Below are positions 14,271 through 27,059 of a DNA stretch of 64,000 bases, one piece after another (positions within the stretch are counted from its first letter, which is position 1; the number at the start of each line of letters is the position of its first letter). The notes below the pieces were generated by a model. That model did not search any database, had not been told where the DNA came from, and saw only the letters and a program-made list of their open reading frames with translations. A program made the position numbers and the translations under genes. The DNA lies in the NCBI GenBank assembly GCA_958298945.1, contig CATQJD010000135.1:1-64000 (forward strand), given 5' to 3'. Source of the stretch: Atherix ibis. Its lineage: Eukaryota > Arthropoda > Insecta > Diptera > Athericidae.

Positions 14271-15860
14271 AAAATGTTTATGTGGAGAATTTCTCATAGA
14301 ATTTTTCTTATATAGAAAATTTCTTATAGAAAATTTTTGATATGGACAATTTCTTATAGAAAATTTTTTATATGGAAAATTTCTTATATTATATGGAAAA
14401 TTTATTATAGAAAATTTCTTATATGGAAAATTTCTTATACAAAATTTCTGATATGGCAATTTGGATTAATTCATACAAAAAATAACTTATATGCTAAATT
14501 TTAATATGGAGAATTTCTTATTGAACATTCCTAATATGGAAAATTTATTATAGAATATTTCTTATATGGAAAATATTTATCTGGAGAATTTCTCATAGAA
14601 TTTTTCTTATCTGGAAAATTTCTTATAGAAAATTTTTGATATGGACAATTTCTTATAGAAAATTTTTTATATGGAAAATTTCTTATATTATATGGAAAAT
14701 TTATTATAGAAAATTTCTTATATGGAAAATTTCGTATACAAAATTTCTTACATGGCAATTTGGATAAATTCATACAGAAAATAACTTATATCGTAAATTT
14801 TAATATGGAGAATTTCTTATTGAATATTCCTAATATAGAAAATTTATTATAGAATATTTCTTATATGGAAAATGTTTATGTGTAGAATTTCTCATAGAAT
14901 TTTTCTTGTATGGAAAATTTCTTATACAAAATTTCTTATATGGAAAATTTCTTATAGAAAATTTCTTATATGGAAAATTTATTATATTATTTGGAAAATT
15001 TATTATAGAAAATTTCTTATATGGAAAATTTCTTATACAAAATTTCTTATATGGCAATTTATTATAGAAAATTTCTTATATGGAAAATTTCTTATAGAAC
15101 ATTTTTTATATGGAAAATTTCTTATAGAACATATTTTATATGGAAAATTTCTTCTCGAATTATGTGGAAAATGTCTTATATGGAGAATTACTTTTAGAAA
15201 TGCCCTTATATGGAAAATTTCTTATAAAAAATTTCTTATATGGAAAATTTCTTATAGAAAATTTCTTATATGGAAAATTTCTTATATGGAAAATTTATTA
15301 TAGAAAATCCCTTATATGGAAAATTTCTTATAGAAAATTTTTTATATGGTAAATTTTAATATGGAGAATTTCTTATTGAATATTCCCAATATGGAAAATT
15401 TATTATAGAAAATTTTTGATATGGACAATTTCTTATAGAAAATTTTTTATATGGAAAATTTCTTATATTATATGGAAAATTTATTATAGAAAATTTCTTA
15501 TATGGAAAATTTCGTATACAAAATTTCTTATATGGCAATTTGGATAAATTCATACAGAAAATAACTTATATAGTAAATTTTAATATGGAAAATTTCTTAT
15601 TGAATATTCCTAATATAGAAAATGTATTATAGAATATTTCTTATATGGAAAATGTTTATGTGTAGAATTTCTCATAGAATTTGCTTGTATGGAAAATTTC
15701 TTATACAAAATTTCTTATATGGAAAATTTCTTATAGAAAATTTCTTATATGGAAAATTTCTTATATTATTTGGAAAATTTATTATAGAAAATTTCTTATA
15801 TGAAAAATTTCTTATACAAAATTTCTTATATGGCAATTTATTATAGAAAATTTCTTATAT
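14271..15860. repeat. Hub-dense stretch 1
   Basis: Hubs near 14460, 14760 and 15540 follow one another with few clean dimers between. The left boundary at 14271 is a fusion: the A-run after GGATAAATTCAAAC joins directly to AATGTTTATGTGG. The matching copy at 27.04-27.15 kb has 89 bp more between these points. A GCCC cassette at 15202 has an intermediate sequence (CTTCTCGAATTATG). Confidence 0.75.
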
Positions 15861-18000
15861 GGAAAATTTCTTATATGGAAAATTTCTTACAGAAAATTTC
15901 TTATATGGGAAATTTCTTATAGAAAATTTCTTATATGGAAAATTTCTTATAGAAAATTTCTAATAAGGAAAATTTCTTAAAGAAAATTTCTAATATGGAA
16001 AATTTCTTATCGAAAATTTCCTATATGGAACAATTCTTATAGAAAATGTCTTATATGGAAAATTTCTTATAGAATATTTCTTATATGGAAAATGTTTGTG
16101 TGGAGAATTTCTCATAGAATTTTTCTTATATGGAAAATTTCTTACAGAAAATTTTTGATATGGACAATTTCTTATAGAAAATTTTTTATATGAAAAATTT
16201 CTTATATTATATGGAAAATTTATTATAGAAAATTTCTTATATGGCAATTTGGATAAATTCATACAGAAAATAACTTATATGGTAAATTTTAATATGGAGA
16301 ATTTCTTATTGAATATTCCTAATATGGAAAATTGATTATAGAATATTTCTTATATGGAAAATGTTTATGTGTAGAATTTCTCATAGAATTTTTCTTGTAT
16401 GGAAAATTTCTTATAGAAAATTTTTGAAATGCAAAATTTCTTATAGAAAATTTTTTATATAGAAAATTTCTTATAGAATATTTTTTATAAGGAAAATTTC
16501 TAATAGAACATTTTTTATATGGAAAATTTCTAATAGAAAATTTCTAATATGGAAAATTTCTTATAGAAAATTTTTTATATGGTAAATTTCTTATAGAAAA
16601 TTTCTTATATGGAAAATTTCTTATAGACAATTTCTTATCTGGAAAATTTCTTATATAAAATTTCTTATCTGGAAAATTTCTAATAGAAAATTTCTTATCT
16701 GGAAAATTTCTTACATGGAAAATTTCTTATAGAAAATTTCTTATATGGAAAATTTCTTATAGAAAATTTCTTATATGCAAAATTTCTTATAGAAAATTTC
16801 TTATATGGAAAATTTCCAATAGAAAATTTCTTATATGGTAAATTTCTTATAGAAAATTTCTTATTTGGAAAATTTCTTGAATGGATAAATTCTTACAAAA
16901 AATAACTTATATGGTAAATTTTAATATGGAGAATTTCTTATTGAATATTCCTAATATGGAAAATTGATTATAGAATATTTCTTATATGGAAAATGTTTAT
17001 GTGTAGAATTTCTTATAGAATTTTTCTTGTATGGAAAATTTCTAATAGAAAATTTTTGATATGCAAAATTTCTTATAGAAAATTTTTTATATGGAAAATT
17101 TCTTATAGAACATTTTTTATATGGAAAATTTCTAATAGAATATTTTTTATATGGAAAATTTCTAATAGAACATTTTTTATATGGAAAATTTCTTATAGAA
17201 CATTTCTTTTATGGAAAATTTTTTATAGAAAATTCCTTATATGGAAAATTTCTTAAAGAAAATTTCTTTTATGGAAAATTTCTTATTGAAAATTTCTTAT
17301 ATAGAAAATTTCTTATAGAAAATTTCTTATATGGAAAATTTCTTATAGAAAATTTCTTATATGTAAAATTTCTTATAGAAAATTTCTTATATGGAAAATT
17401 TCTTATAGAAAACTTTTTATATGGAAAATTTCTTATAGAAAATTTTTTATATGGAAAATTTCTTATAGAAAATTTCTTATATGAAAAATTTCTTATAGAA
17501 AATTTCTTATATGGAAAATTTATTATAGAAAATTTCTTATAGAAAATTTCTTATCTGGAAAATTTCTTTTAGAAAATTTCTTATCTGGAAAATTTCTTTT
17601 AGAAAATTTCTTATCTGGAAAATTTCTTATAGAAAATTTTTTATATTGAAAATTTCTTATAGAAAATTTCTTATATGGAAAATTTCCTATAGAAAATTTC
17701 TTATATGGAAAATTTCCTATAGAAAATTTCTTATATGGTAAATTTCTTGAACGGATAAATTCATACAAAAAATAACTTATATGGTAAATTTTAATATGGA
17801 GAATTTCTTATTGAATATTCCTAATATGGAAAATTTATTACAGAATATTTCTTATATGGAAAATGTTTATGTGGAGAATTTCTCATAGAATTTTTCTTAT
17901 ATGGAAAATTTCTTATAGAAAATTTTTGATATGGACAATTTCTTATAGAAAATTTTTTATATGGAAAATTTCTTATATTATATGGAAAATTTATTATAGA

Positions 18001-20980
18001 AAATTTCTTATATAGCAATTTGGATAAATTCATACAGAAAATAACTTATATGGTAACTGCTAATATGGAGAATTTCTTATTGAATATTCCTAATATGGAA
18101 AATTGATTATAGAATATTTCTTATACGGAAAATGTTTATGTGTAGAATTTCTCATAGAATTTTTCTTGTATGGAAAATTTCTTATAGAAAATTTTTGATA
18201 TGCAAAATTTCTTATAGAAAATTTTTTATATGGAAAATTTCTTATAGAACATTTTTTATATGGAAAATTTCTAATAGAACATTTTTTATATGGAAAATTT
18301 CTAATAGAACATTTTTTATATGGAAAATTTCTTATAGAACATTTTTTATATGGAAAATTTCTTATAGAACATATTTTATATGGAAAATTTCTTCACGAAA
18401 TTATGTGGAAAATTTCTTATATTGAGAATTTCTTTTAGAAATGCCCTTATATGGAAAATTTCTTATAAAAAATTTCTTATATGGAAAATTTCTTATAGAA
18501 AATTTCTTATATGGAAAATTTCTTATAGAAAATTTCTTATATGGAAAATTTCTTATAGAAAATTTCTTATATGGAAAATTTATTATAGAAAATTCCTGAT
18601 ATGGAAAATTTCTTATAGAAAATTTCTTATATGGAAAATTTCTTATAGAAAATTTCTTATATGGAAAATTTCTTATAGAAAATTTCTTATATGGAAAATT
18701 TCTTATAGAAAATTTCTTATATGGAAAATTTCTTATAGAAAATTTCTTATATGGAAAATTTCTTATAGAAAATTTCTTATATGGAAAATTTCTTATAGAA
18801 AATTTCTTATATGGAAAATTTCTTATAGAAAATTTCTTATATGGAAAATTTCTTATACAAAATTTCTTATATGGAAAATTTCTTATAGAAAATTTCTTTT
18901 ATGGAAAATTTGTTATATGGAAAATTTCTTTTAGAAAATTTCTTATATGGAAAATTTCTTATAGAAAATTTCTTATATGGAAAATTTCTTATAGAAAATT
19001 TCTAATATGGAAAATTTCTTATAGAAAATTTCTTATATGGAAAATTTCTTATAGAAAATTTCCTATATGGTAAATTTCTTATAGAAAATTTCTTATTTGG
19101 AAAATTTCTTGAATGGATAAATTCATACAAAAAATAATTTATATGGTAAATTTTAATATGGAGAATTTCTTATTGAATATTCCTAATATGGAAAATTTAT
19201 TATAGAATATTTCTTATATGGAAAATGTTTATGTGGAGAATTTCTCATAGAATTTTTCTTATATGGAAAATTTCTTATAGAAAATTTTTGATATAGACAA
19301 TTTCTTATAGAAAATTTTTTATATGAAAAATTTCTTATATTATATGGAAAATTTATTATAGAAAATTTCTTATATGGCAACTTGGATAAATTCATACAGA
19401 AAATAACTTATATGGTAAATTTTAATATGGAGAATTTCTTATTGAATATTCCTAATATGGAAAATTTATTATAGAAAATTTCTTATATAGCAATTTGGAT
19501 AAATTCATACAGAAAATAACTTATATGGTAACTTCTAATATGGAGAATTTCTTATTGAATATTCCTAATATGGAAAATTGATTATAGAATATTTCTTATA
19601 CGGAAAATGTTTATGTGTAGAATTTCTCATAGAATTTTTCTTGTATGGAAAATTTCTTATAGAAAATTTTTGATATGCAAAATTTCTTATAGAAAATTTT
19701 TTATATGGAAAATTTCTTATAGAACATTTTTTATATGGAAAATTTCTAATAGAACATTTTTTATATGGAAAATTTCTAATAGAACATTTTTTATATGGAA
19801 AATTTCTTATAGAACATTTTTTATATGGAAAATTTCTTATAGAACATATTTTATATGGAAAATTTCTTCACGAAATTATGTGGAAAATTTCTTATATTGA
19901 GAATTTCTTTTAGAAATGCCCTTATATGGAAAATTTCTTATAAAAAATTTCTTATATGGAAAATTTCTTATAGAAAATTTCTTATATGGAAAATTTCTTA
20001 TAGAAAATTTCTTATATGGAAAATTTCTTATAGAAAATTTCTTATATGGAAAATTTATTATAGAAAATTCCTTATATGGAAAATTTCTTATAGAAAATTT
20101 CTTATATGGAAAATTTCTTATAGAAAATTTCTTATATGGAAAATTTCTTATAGAAAATTTCTTATATGGAAAATTTCTTATAGAAAATTTCTTATATGGA
20201 AAATTTCTTATAGAAAATTTCTTATATGGAAAATTTCTTATAGAAAATTTCTTATATGGAAAATTTCTTATAGAAAATTTCTTATATGGAAAATTTCTTA
20301 TAGAAAATTTCTTATATGGAAAATTTCTTATAGAAAATTTCTTATATGGAAAATTTCTTATACAAAATTTCTTATATGGAAAATTTCTTATAGAAAATTT
20401 CTTTTATGGAAAATTTCTTATATGGAAAATTTCTTTTAGAAAATTTCTTATATGGAAAATTTCTTATAGAAAATTTCTTATATGGAAAATTTCTTATAGA
20501 AAATTTCTAATATGGAAAATTTCTTATAGAAAATTTCTTATATGGAAAATTTCTTATAGAAAATTTCTTATATGGTAAATTTCTTATAGAAAATTTCTTA
20601 TTTGGAAAATTTCTTGAATGGATAAATTCATACAAAAAATAATTTATATGGTAAATTTTAATATGGAGAATTTCTTATTGAATATTCCTAATATGGAAAA
20701 TTTATTATAGAATATTTCTTATATGGAAAATGTTTATGTGGAGAATTTCTCATAGAATTTTTCTTATATGGAAAATTTCTTATAGAAAATTTTTGATATA
20801 GACAATTTCTTATAGAAAATTTTTTATATGAAAAATTTCTTATATTATATGGAAAATTTATTATAGAAAATTTCTTATATGGCAACTTGGATAAATTCAT
20901 ACAGAAAATAACTTATATGGTAAATTTTAATATGGAGAATTTCTTATTGAATATTCCTAATATGGAAAATTGATTATAGA
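18001..20980. repeat. Tandem duplication, period 1475-1505 bp
   Basis: Hub variant TATAGCAATTTGG at about 18012 and 19487, GTGTAG hub at 18140 and 19615, and GCCC cassettes at 18443 and 19918 are all 1475 bp apart. Later points such as the ATATAGACAATTTC variant are 1505 bp apart, because the second copy holds one extra 30-bp dimer in its homogeneous run. The two copies share the private change TATATTGAGAATTTC. Confidence 0.85.
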
Positions 20981-21248
20981 ATATTTCTTATATGGAAAAT
21001 GTTTATGTGTAGAATTTCTCATAGAATTTTTCTTGTATGGAAAATTTCTTATAGACAATTTTTGATATGCAAAATTTCTTATAGAAAATTTTTTATATGG
21101 AAAATTTCTTATAGAACATTTTTTATATGGAAAATTTCTAATAGAACATTTTTTATATGGAAAATTTCTAATAGAACATTTTTTATATGGAAAATTTCTT
21201 ATAGAACATTTTTTATATGGAAAATTTCTTATAGAACATATTTTATAT

Positions 21249-21361
21249 GTGTTCTAAATTTCTTATAGAAAATTTCTTATTTGGAAAATTTCTTATACAA
21301 AATTTCTTATATAGGAAAATTTCTTATAGGAAATTTTTTATATAAGATAAATTTTTTTTTT
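21249..21361. repeat. Poly-T cassette copy 5
   Basis: T-run of ten, CTTATAG form, near-identical to copies 2 and 8. Confidence 0.85.
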
Positions 21362-22534
21362 CTTATAGAAAATTTTTTATATGGAAAATTTCTTATAGAA
21401 AATTTCTTATATGGAAAATTTCTTATAGAAAATTTCTAATATGGAAAATTTCTTATAGAAAATTTCTTATATGGTAAATTTCTTATAGAAAATTTCTTAT
21501 ATGGAAAATTTTTTATAGCCAATTTCTTATCTGGAAAATTTCTTATAGAAAATTTCTTATCTGGAAAATTTCAAATAAAAATTTCTTATCTGGAAAATTT
21601 CTTATAGAAAATTTCTTATATGGAAAATTTCTTATAGAAAATTTCTTATATGGAAAATTTCTTATAGAAAATTTCTTATATGCAAAATTTCTTATAGAAA
21701 ATTTCTTATATGCAAAATTTCTTATAGAAAATTTCTTATATGGAAAATTTCTTATAGAAAATTTCTTATATGGAAAATTTCTTATAGAAAATTTCTTATA
21801 TGGAAAATTTCCAATAGAAAATTTCTTATATGGTAAATTTCCTATAGAAAATTTCTTATATGGTAAATTTCCTATAGAAAATTTCTTATTTGGAAAATTT
21901 CTTGAATGGATAAATTCTTACAAAAAATAACTTATATGGTAAATTTTAATATGGAGAATTTCTTATTGAATATTCCTAATATGGAAAATTTATTATAGAA
22001 TATTTCTTATATGGAAAATGTTTATGTGGAGAATTTCTCATAGAATTTTTCTTATATGGAAAATTTCTTATAGAAAATTTTTGATATGGACAATTTCTTA
22101 TAGAAAATTTTTTATATGAAAAATTTCTTATATTATATGGAAAATTTATTATAGAAACTTTCTTATATGGCAATTTGGATAAATTCATACAGAAAATAAC
22201 TTATATGGTAAATTTTAATATGGAGAATTTCTTATTGAATATTCCTAATATGGAAAATTGATTATAGAATATTTCTTATATGGAAAATGTTTATGTGTAG
22301 AATTTCTCATAGAATTTTTCTTGTATGGAAAATTTCTTATAGAAAATTTTTGATATGCAAAATTTCTTATAGAAAATTTTTTATATGGAAAATTTCTTAT
22401 AGAATATTTTTTATATGGAAAATTTCTAATAGAACATTTTTTATATTGAAAATTTCTAATAGAACATTTTTTATATGGAAAATTTCTTATAGAACATTTT
22501 TTATATGGAAAATTTCTTATAGAACATATTTTAT

Positions 22535-22647
22535 GTGTTCTAAATTTCTTAAAGAAAATTTTTTATATGGAAAATTTCTTATACAAAATTTCTTATATAG
22601 GAAAATTTCTTATAGGAAATTTTTTATATAAGATAAATTTTTTTTTT
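22535..22647. repeat. Poly-T cassette copy 6
   Basis: T-run of ten. The sequence before GTGTTC is shortened by two bases (ATATTTTATGTG). Confidence 0.85.
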
Positions 22648-23269
22648 CTTATAGAAAATTTTTTATATGGAAAATTTCTTATAGAAAATTTTTTATATGG
22701 AAAATTTCTTATAGAAAATTTCTAATATGGAAAATTTCTTATAGAAAATTTCTAATATGGAAAATTTCTTATAGAAAATTTCTTATATGGTAAATTTCTT
22801 ATAGAAAATTTCTAATATGGAAAATTTCTTATAGAAAATTTCTTATATGGTAAATTTCTTATAGAAAATTTCTTACATGGAAAATTTCTTATAGAAAATT
22901 TCTTATATGGAAAATTTCTTATAGAAAATTTCTTATATGCAAAATTTCTTATAGAAAATTTCTTATATGCAAAATTTCTTATAGAAAATTTCTTATATGC
23001 AAAATTTCTTATAGAAAATTTCTTATATGGAAAATTTCTTATAGAAAATTTCTTATATGGAAAATTTCCAATAGAAAATTTCTTATATGGTAAATTTCTT
23101 ATAGAAAATTTGTTATTTGGAAAATTTCTTGAATGGATAAATTCAACCAAAAAATAACTTATATGGTAAATTTTAATATGGAGAATTTCTTATTGAATAT
23201 TCCTAATATGGAAAATTTCTTATAGAACATTTTTTATATGGAAAATTTCTTATAGAACATATTTTATAT

Positions 23270-23383
23270 GTGTTCTAAATTTCTTAAAGAAAATTTCTTA
23301 TATGGAAAATTTCTTATATAAAAATTTCTTATATAGGAAAATTTCTTATAGGAAATTTTTTATATAAGATAAATTTTTTTTTT
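23270..23383. repeat. Poly-T cassette copy 7
   Basis: T-run of ten. Has CTTATATAAAAATTTC in place of CTTATACAAAATTTC, a variant shared with copy 10. A perfect dimer run follows directly. Confidence 0.85.
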
Positions 23384-23718
23384 CTTATAGAAAATTTCTT
23401 ATATGGAAAATTTCTTATAGAAAATTTCTTATATGGAAAATTTCTTATAGAAAATTTCTTATATGGAAAATTTCTTATAGAAAATTTCTTATATGGAAAA
23501 TTTCTTATAGAAAATTTCTTATATGGAAAATTTCTTATAGAAAATTTCTTATATGGAAAATTTCTTATAGAAAATTTCTTATATGGAAAATTTCTTATAG
23601 AAAATTTCTTATATGGAAAATTTCTTATAGAAAATTTCTTATATGGAAAATTTCTTATAGAAAATTTCTTATATGGAAAATTTCTTATAGAAAATTTCTT
23701 ATATGGAAAATTTCTTAT
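23384..23718. repeat. Perfect dimer run
   Basis: About eleven consecutive 30-bp dimers without a single difference from consensus, ending at a TATACAAAA variant. Such homogeneity implies recent local expansion or conversion. Confidence 0.85.
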
Positions 23719-24482
23719 ACAAAATTTCTTATATGGAAAATTTCTTATAGAAATTTCTTATAGAAAATTTCTTATATGGAAAATTTCTTATAGAAAATTT
23801 CTTATATGGTAAATTTCTTATAGAAAATTTCTTATTTGGAAAATTTCTTGAATCGATAAATTCATACAAAAAATAATTTATATGGTAAATTTTAATATGG
23901 AGAATTTCTTATTGAATATTCCTAATATGGAAAATTTATTATAGAATATTTCTTATATGGAAAATGTTTATGTGGAGAATTTCTCATAGAATTTTTCTTA
24001 TATGGAAAATTTCTTATAGAAAATTTTTGATATAGACAATTTCTTATAGAAAATTTTTTATATGAAAAATTTCTTATATTATATGGAAAATTTATTATAG
24101 AAAATTTCTTATATGGCAATTTGGATAAATTCATACAGAAAATAACTTATATGGTAAATTTTAATATGGAGAATTTCTTATTGAATATTCCTAATATGGA
24201 AAATTGATTATAGAATATTTCTTATATGGAAAATGTTTATGTGTAGAATTTCTCATAGAATTTTTCTTGTATGGAAAATTTCTTATAGACAATTTTTGAT
24301 ATGCAAAATTTCTTATAGAAAATTTTTTATATGGAAAATTTCTTATAGAACATTTTTTATATGGAAAATTTCTAATAGAACATTTTTTATATGGAAAATT
24401 TCTAATAGAACATTTTTTATATGGAAAATTTCTTATAGTACATTTTTTATATGGAAAATTTCTTATAGAACATATTTTATAT

Positions 24483-24597
24483 GTGTTCTAAATTTCTTAT
24501 AGAAAATTTCTTATTTGGAAAATTTCTTATACAAAATTTCTTATATAGGAAAATTTCTTATAGGATATTTTTTTTATATAAGATAAATTTTTTTTTT
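24483..24597. repeat. Poly-T cassette copy 8
   Basis: T-run of ten. Carries a private change to AGGATATTTTTTTTATATAA before the GATAAA element. Confidence 0.85.
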
Positions 24598-25607
24598 CTT
24601 ATAGAAAATTTTTTATATGGAAAATTTCTTATAGAAAATTTCTTATATGGAAAATTTCTTATAGAAAATTTCTAATATGGAAAATTTCTTATAGAAAATT
24701 TCTTATATGGTAAATTTCTTATAGAAAATTTCTTATATGGAAAATTTCTTATAGCCAATTTCTTATCTGGAAAATTTCTTATAGAAAATTTCTTATCTGG
24801 AAAATTTCTAATAGAAAATTTCTTATCTGGAAAATTTCTTATAGAAAATTTCTTATATGGAAAATTTCTTATAGAAAATTTCTTATATGGAAAATTTCTT
24901 ATAGAAAATTTCTTATATGCAAAATTTCTTATAGAAAATTTCTTATATGCAAAATTTCTTATAGAAAATTTCTTATATGGAAAATTTCTTATAGAAAATT
25001 TCTTATATGGAAAATTTCTTATAGAAAATTTCTTATATGGAAAATTTCTTATAGAAAATTTCTTATATGGAAAATTTCCAATAGAAAATTTCTTATATGG
25101 TAAATTTCTTATAGAAAATTTCTTATTTGGAAAATTTCTTATAGAAAATTTTTGATATGGACAATTTCTTATAGAAAATTTTTTATATGAAAAATTTCTT
25201 ATATTATATGGAAAATTTATTATAGAAAATTTCTTATATGGCAATTTGGATAAATTCATACAGAAAATAACTTATATGGTAAATTTTAATATGGAGAATT
25301 TCTTATTGAATATTCCTAATATGGAAAATTGATTATAGAATATTTCTTATATGGAAAATGTTTATGTGTAGAATTTCTCATAGAATTTTTCTTGTATGGA
25401 AAATTTCTTATAGAAAATTTTTGATGTGCAAAATTTCTTATAGAATATTTTTTATATGGAAAATTTCTTATAGAATATTTTTTATATGGAAAATTTCTAA
25501 TAGAACATTTTTTATATGGAAAATTTCTAATAGAACATTTTTTATATGGAAAATTTCTTATAGAACATTTTTTGTATGGAAAATTTCTTATAGAACATAT
25601 TTTATAT

Positions 25608-25720
25608 GTGTTCTAAATTTCTTAAAGAAAATTTTTTATATGGAAAATTTCTTATACAAAATTTCTTATATAGGAAAATTTCTTATAGGAAATTTTTTAT
25701 ATAAGATAAATTTTTTTTTT
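25608..25720. repeat. Poly-T cassette copy 9
   Basis: T-run of ten, CTTAAAG form. Its position in the 25.3-27.1 kb block matches copy 3 in the 12.3-14.3 kb block. Confidence 0.85.
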
Positions 25721-26342
25721 CTTATAGAAAATTTTTTATATGGAAAATTTCTTATAGAAAATTTTTTATATGGAAAATTTCTTATAGAAAATTTCTAATA
25801 TGGAAAATTTCTTATAGAAAATTTCTAATATGGAAAATTTCTTATAGAAAATTTCTTATATGGTAAATTTCTTATAGAAATTTTCTAATATGGAAAATTT
25901 CTTATAGAAAATTTCTTATATGGTAAATTTCTTATAGAAAATTTCTTACATGGAAAATTTCTTATAGAAAATTTCTTATATGGAAAATTTCTTATAGAAA
26001 ATTTCTTATATGCAAAATTTCTTATAGAAAATTTCTTATATGCAAAATTTCTTATAGAAAATTTCTTATATGCAAAATTTCTTATAGAAAATTTCTTATA
26101 TGGAAAATTTCTTATAGAAAATTTCTTATATGGAAAATTTTCAATAGAAAATTTCTTATATGGTAAATTTCTTATAGAAAATTTGTTATTTGGAAAATTT
26201 CTTGAATGGATAAATTCAAACAAAAAATAACTTATATGGTAAATTTTAATATGGAGAATTTCTTATTGAATATTCCTAATATGGAAAATTTCTTATAGAA
26301 TATTTTTTATATGGAAAATTTCTTATAGAACATATTTTATAT

Positions 26343-26456
26343 GTGTTCTAAATTTCTTAAAGAAAATTTCTTATATGGAAAATTTCTTATATAAAAATTT
26401 CTTATATAGGAAAATTTCTTATAGGAAATTTTTTATATAAGATAAATTTTTTTTTT
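26343..26456. repeat. Poly-T cassette copy 10
   Basis: T-run of ten, CTTATATAAAAATTTC form. This is the last copy before the hub-dense region. Confidence 0.85.
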
Positions 26457-27059
26457 CTTATAGAAAATTGTTTATATGGAAAATTTCTTATAGAAAATTT
26501 TTTATATGGAAAATTTCTTATAGAAAATTTCTAATATGGAAAATTTCTTATAGAAAATTTCTAATATGGAAAATTTCTTATAGAAAATTTCTTATACGTG
26601 TATGGTAAATTTCTTATAGAAAATTTCTAATATGGAAAATTTCTTATAGAAAATTTCTTATATGGTAAATTTCTTATAGAAAATTTCTTATATGGAAAAT
26701 TTCTTATAGACAATTTCTTATCTGGAAAATTTCTTATAGAAAATTTCTTATCTGGAAAATTTCTTATAGAAAATTTCTTATCTGGAAAATTTCTTATAGA
26801 AAATTTCTTACATGGAAAATTTCTTATAGAAAATTTCTTATATGGAAAATTTCTTATAGAAAATTTCTTATATGCAAAATTTCTTATAGAAAATTTCTTA
26901 TATGCAAAATTTCTTATAGAAAATTTCTTATATGGAAAATTTCTTATAGAAAATTTCTTATATGGAAAATTTCCAATAGAAAATTTCTTATATGGTAAAT
27001 TTCTTATAGAAAATTTCTTATTTGGAAAATTTCTTGAATGGATAAATTCAAACAAAAAA

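Larger units (their letters stand above)
2600..19930. repeat. GCCC cassettes, left type (7 copies)
   Basis: GCCC starts at 2660, 3066, 5496, 8742, 15202, 18443 and 19918. The diagnostic form is TTCTTCACGAAATTATGTGG, then GAGAATTTCTTTTAGAAATG, then CCCTTATATGG. The copy at 15202 is the exception, with CTTCTCGAATTATG and GAGAATTACTTTTAG. Confidence 0.85.
20590..24524. repeat. Segment pair 3234 bp apart
   Basis: 20590-21290 and 23824-24524 match position by position, including the variants ATATAGACAATTTC and TATAGACAATTTTTGATATGC and the CTTATAG form of the poly-T cassette. Differences include AATCGATAAATTC (23851) against AATGGATAAATTC (20617). Confidence 0.75.
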
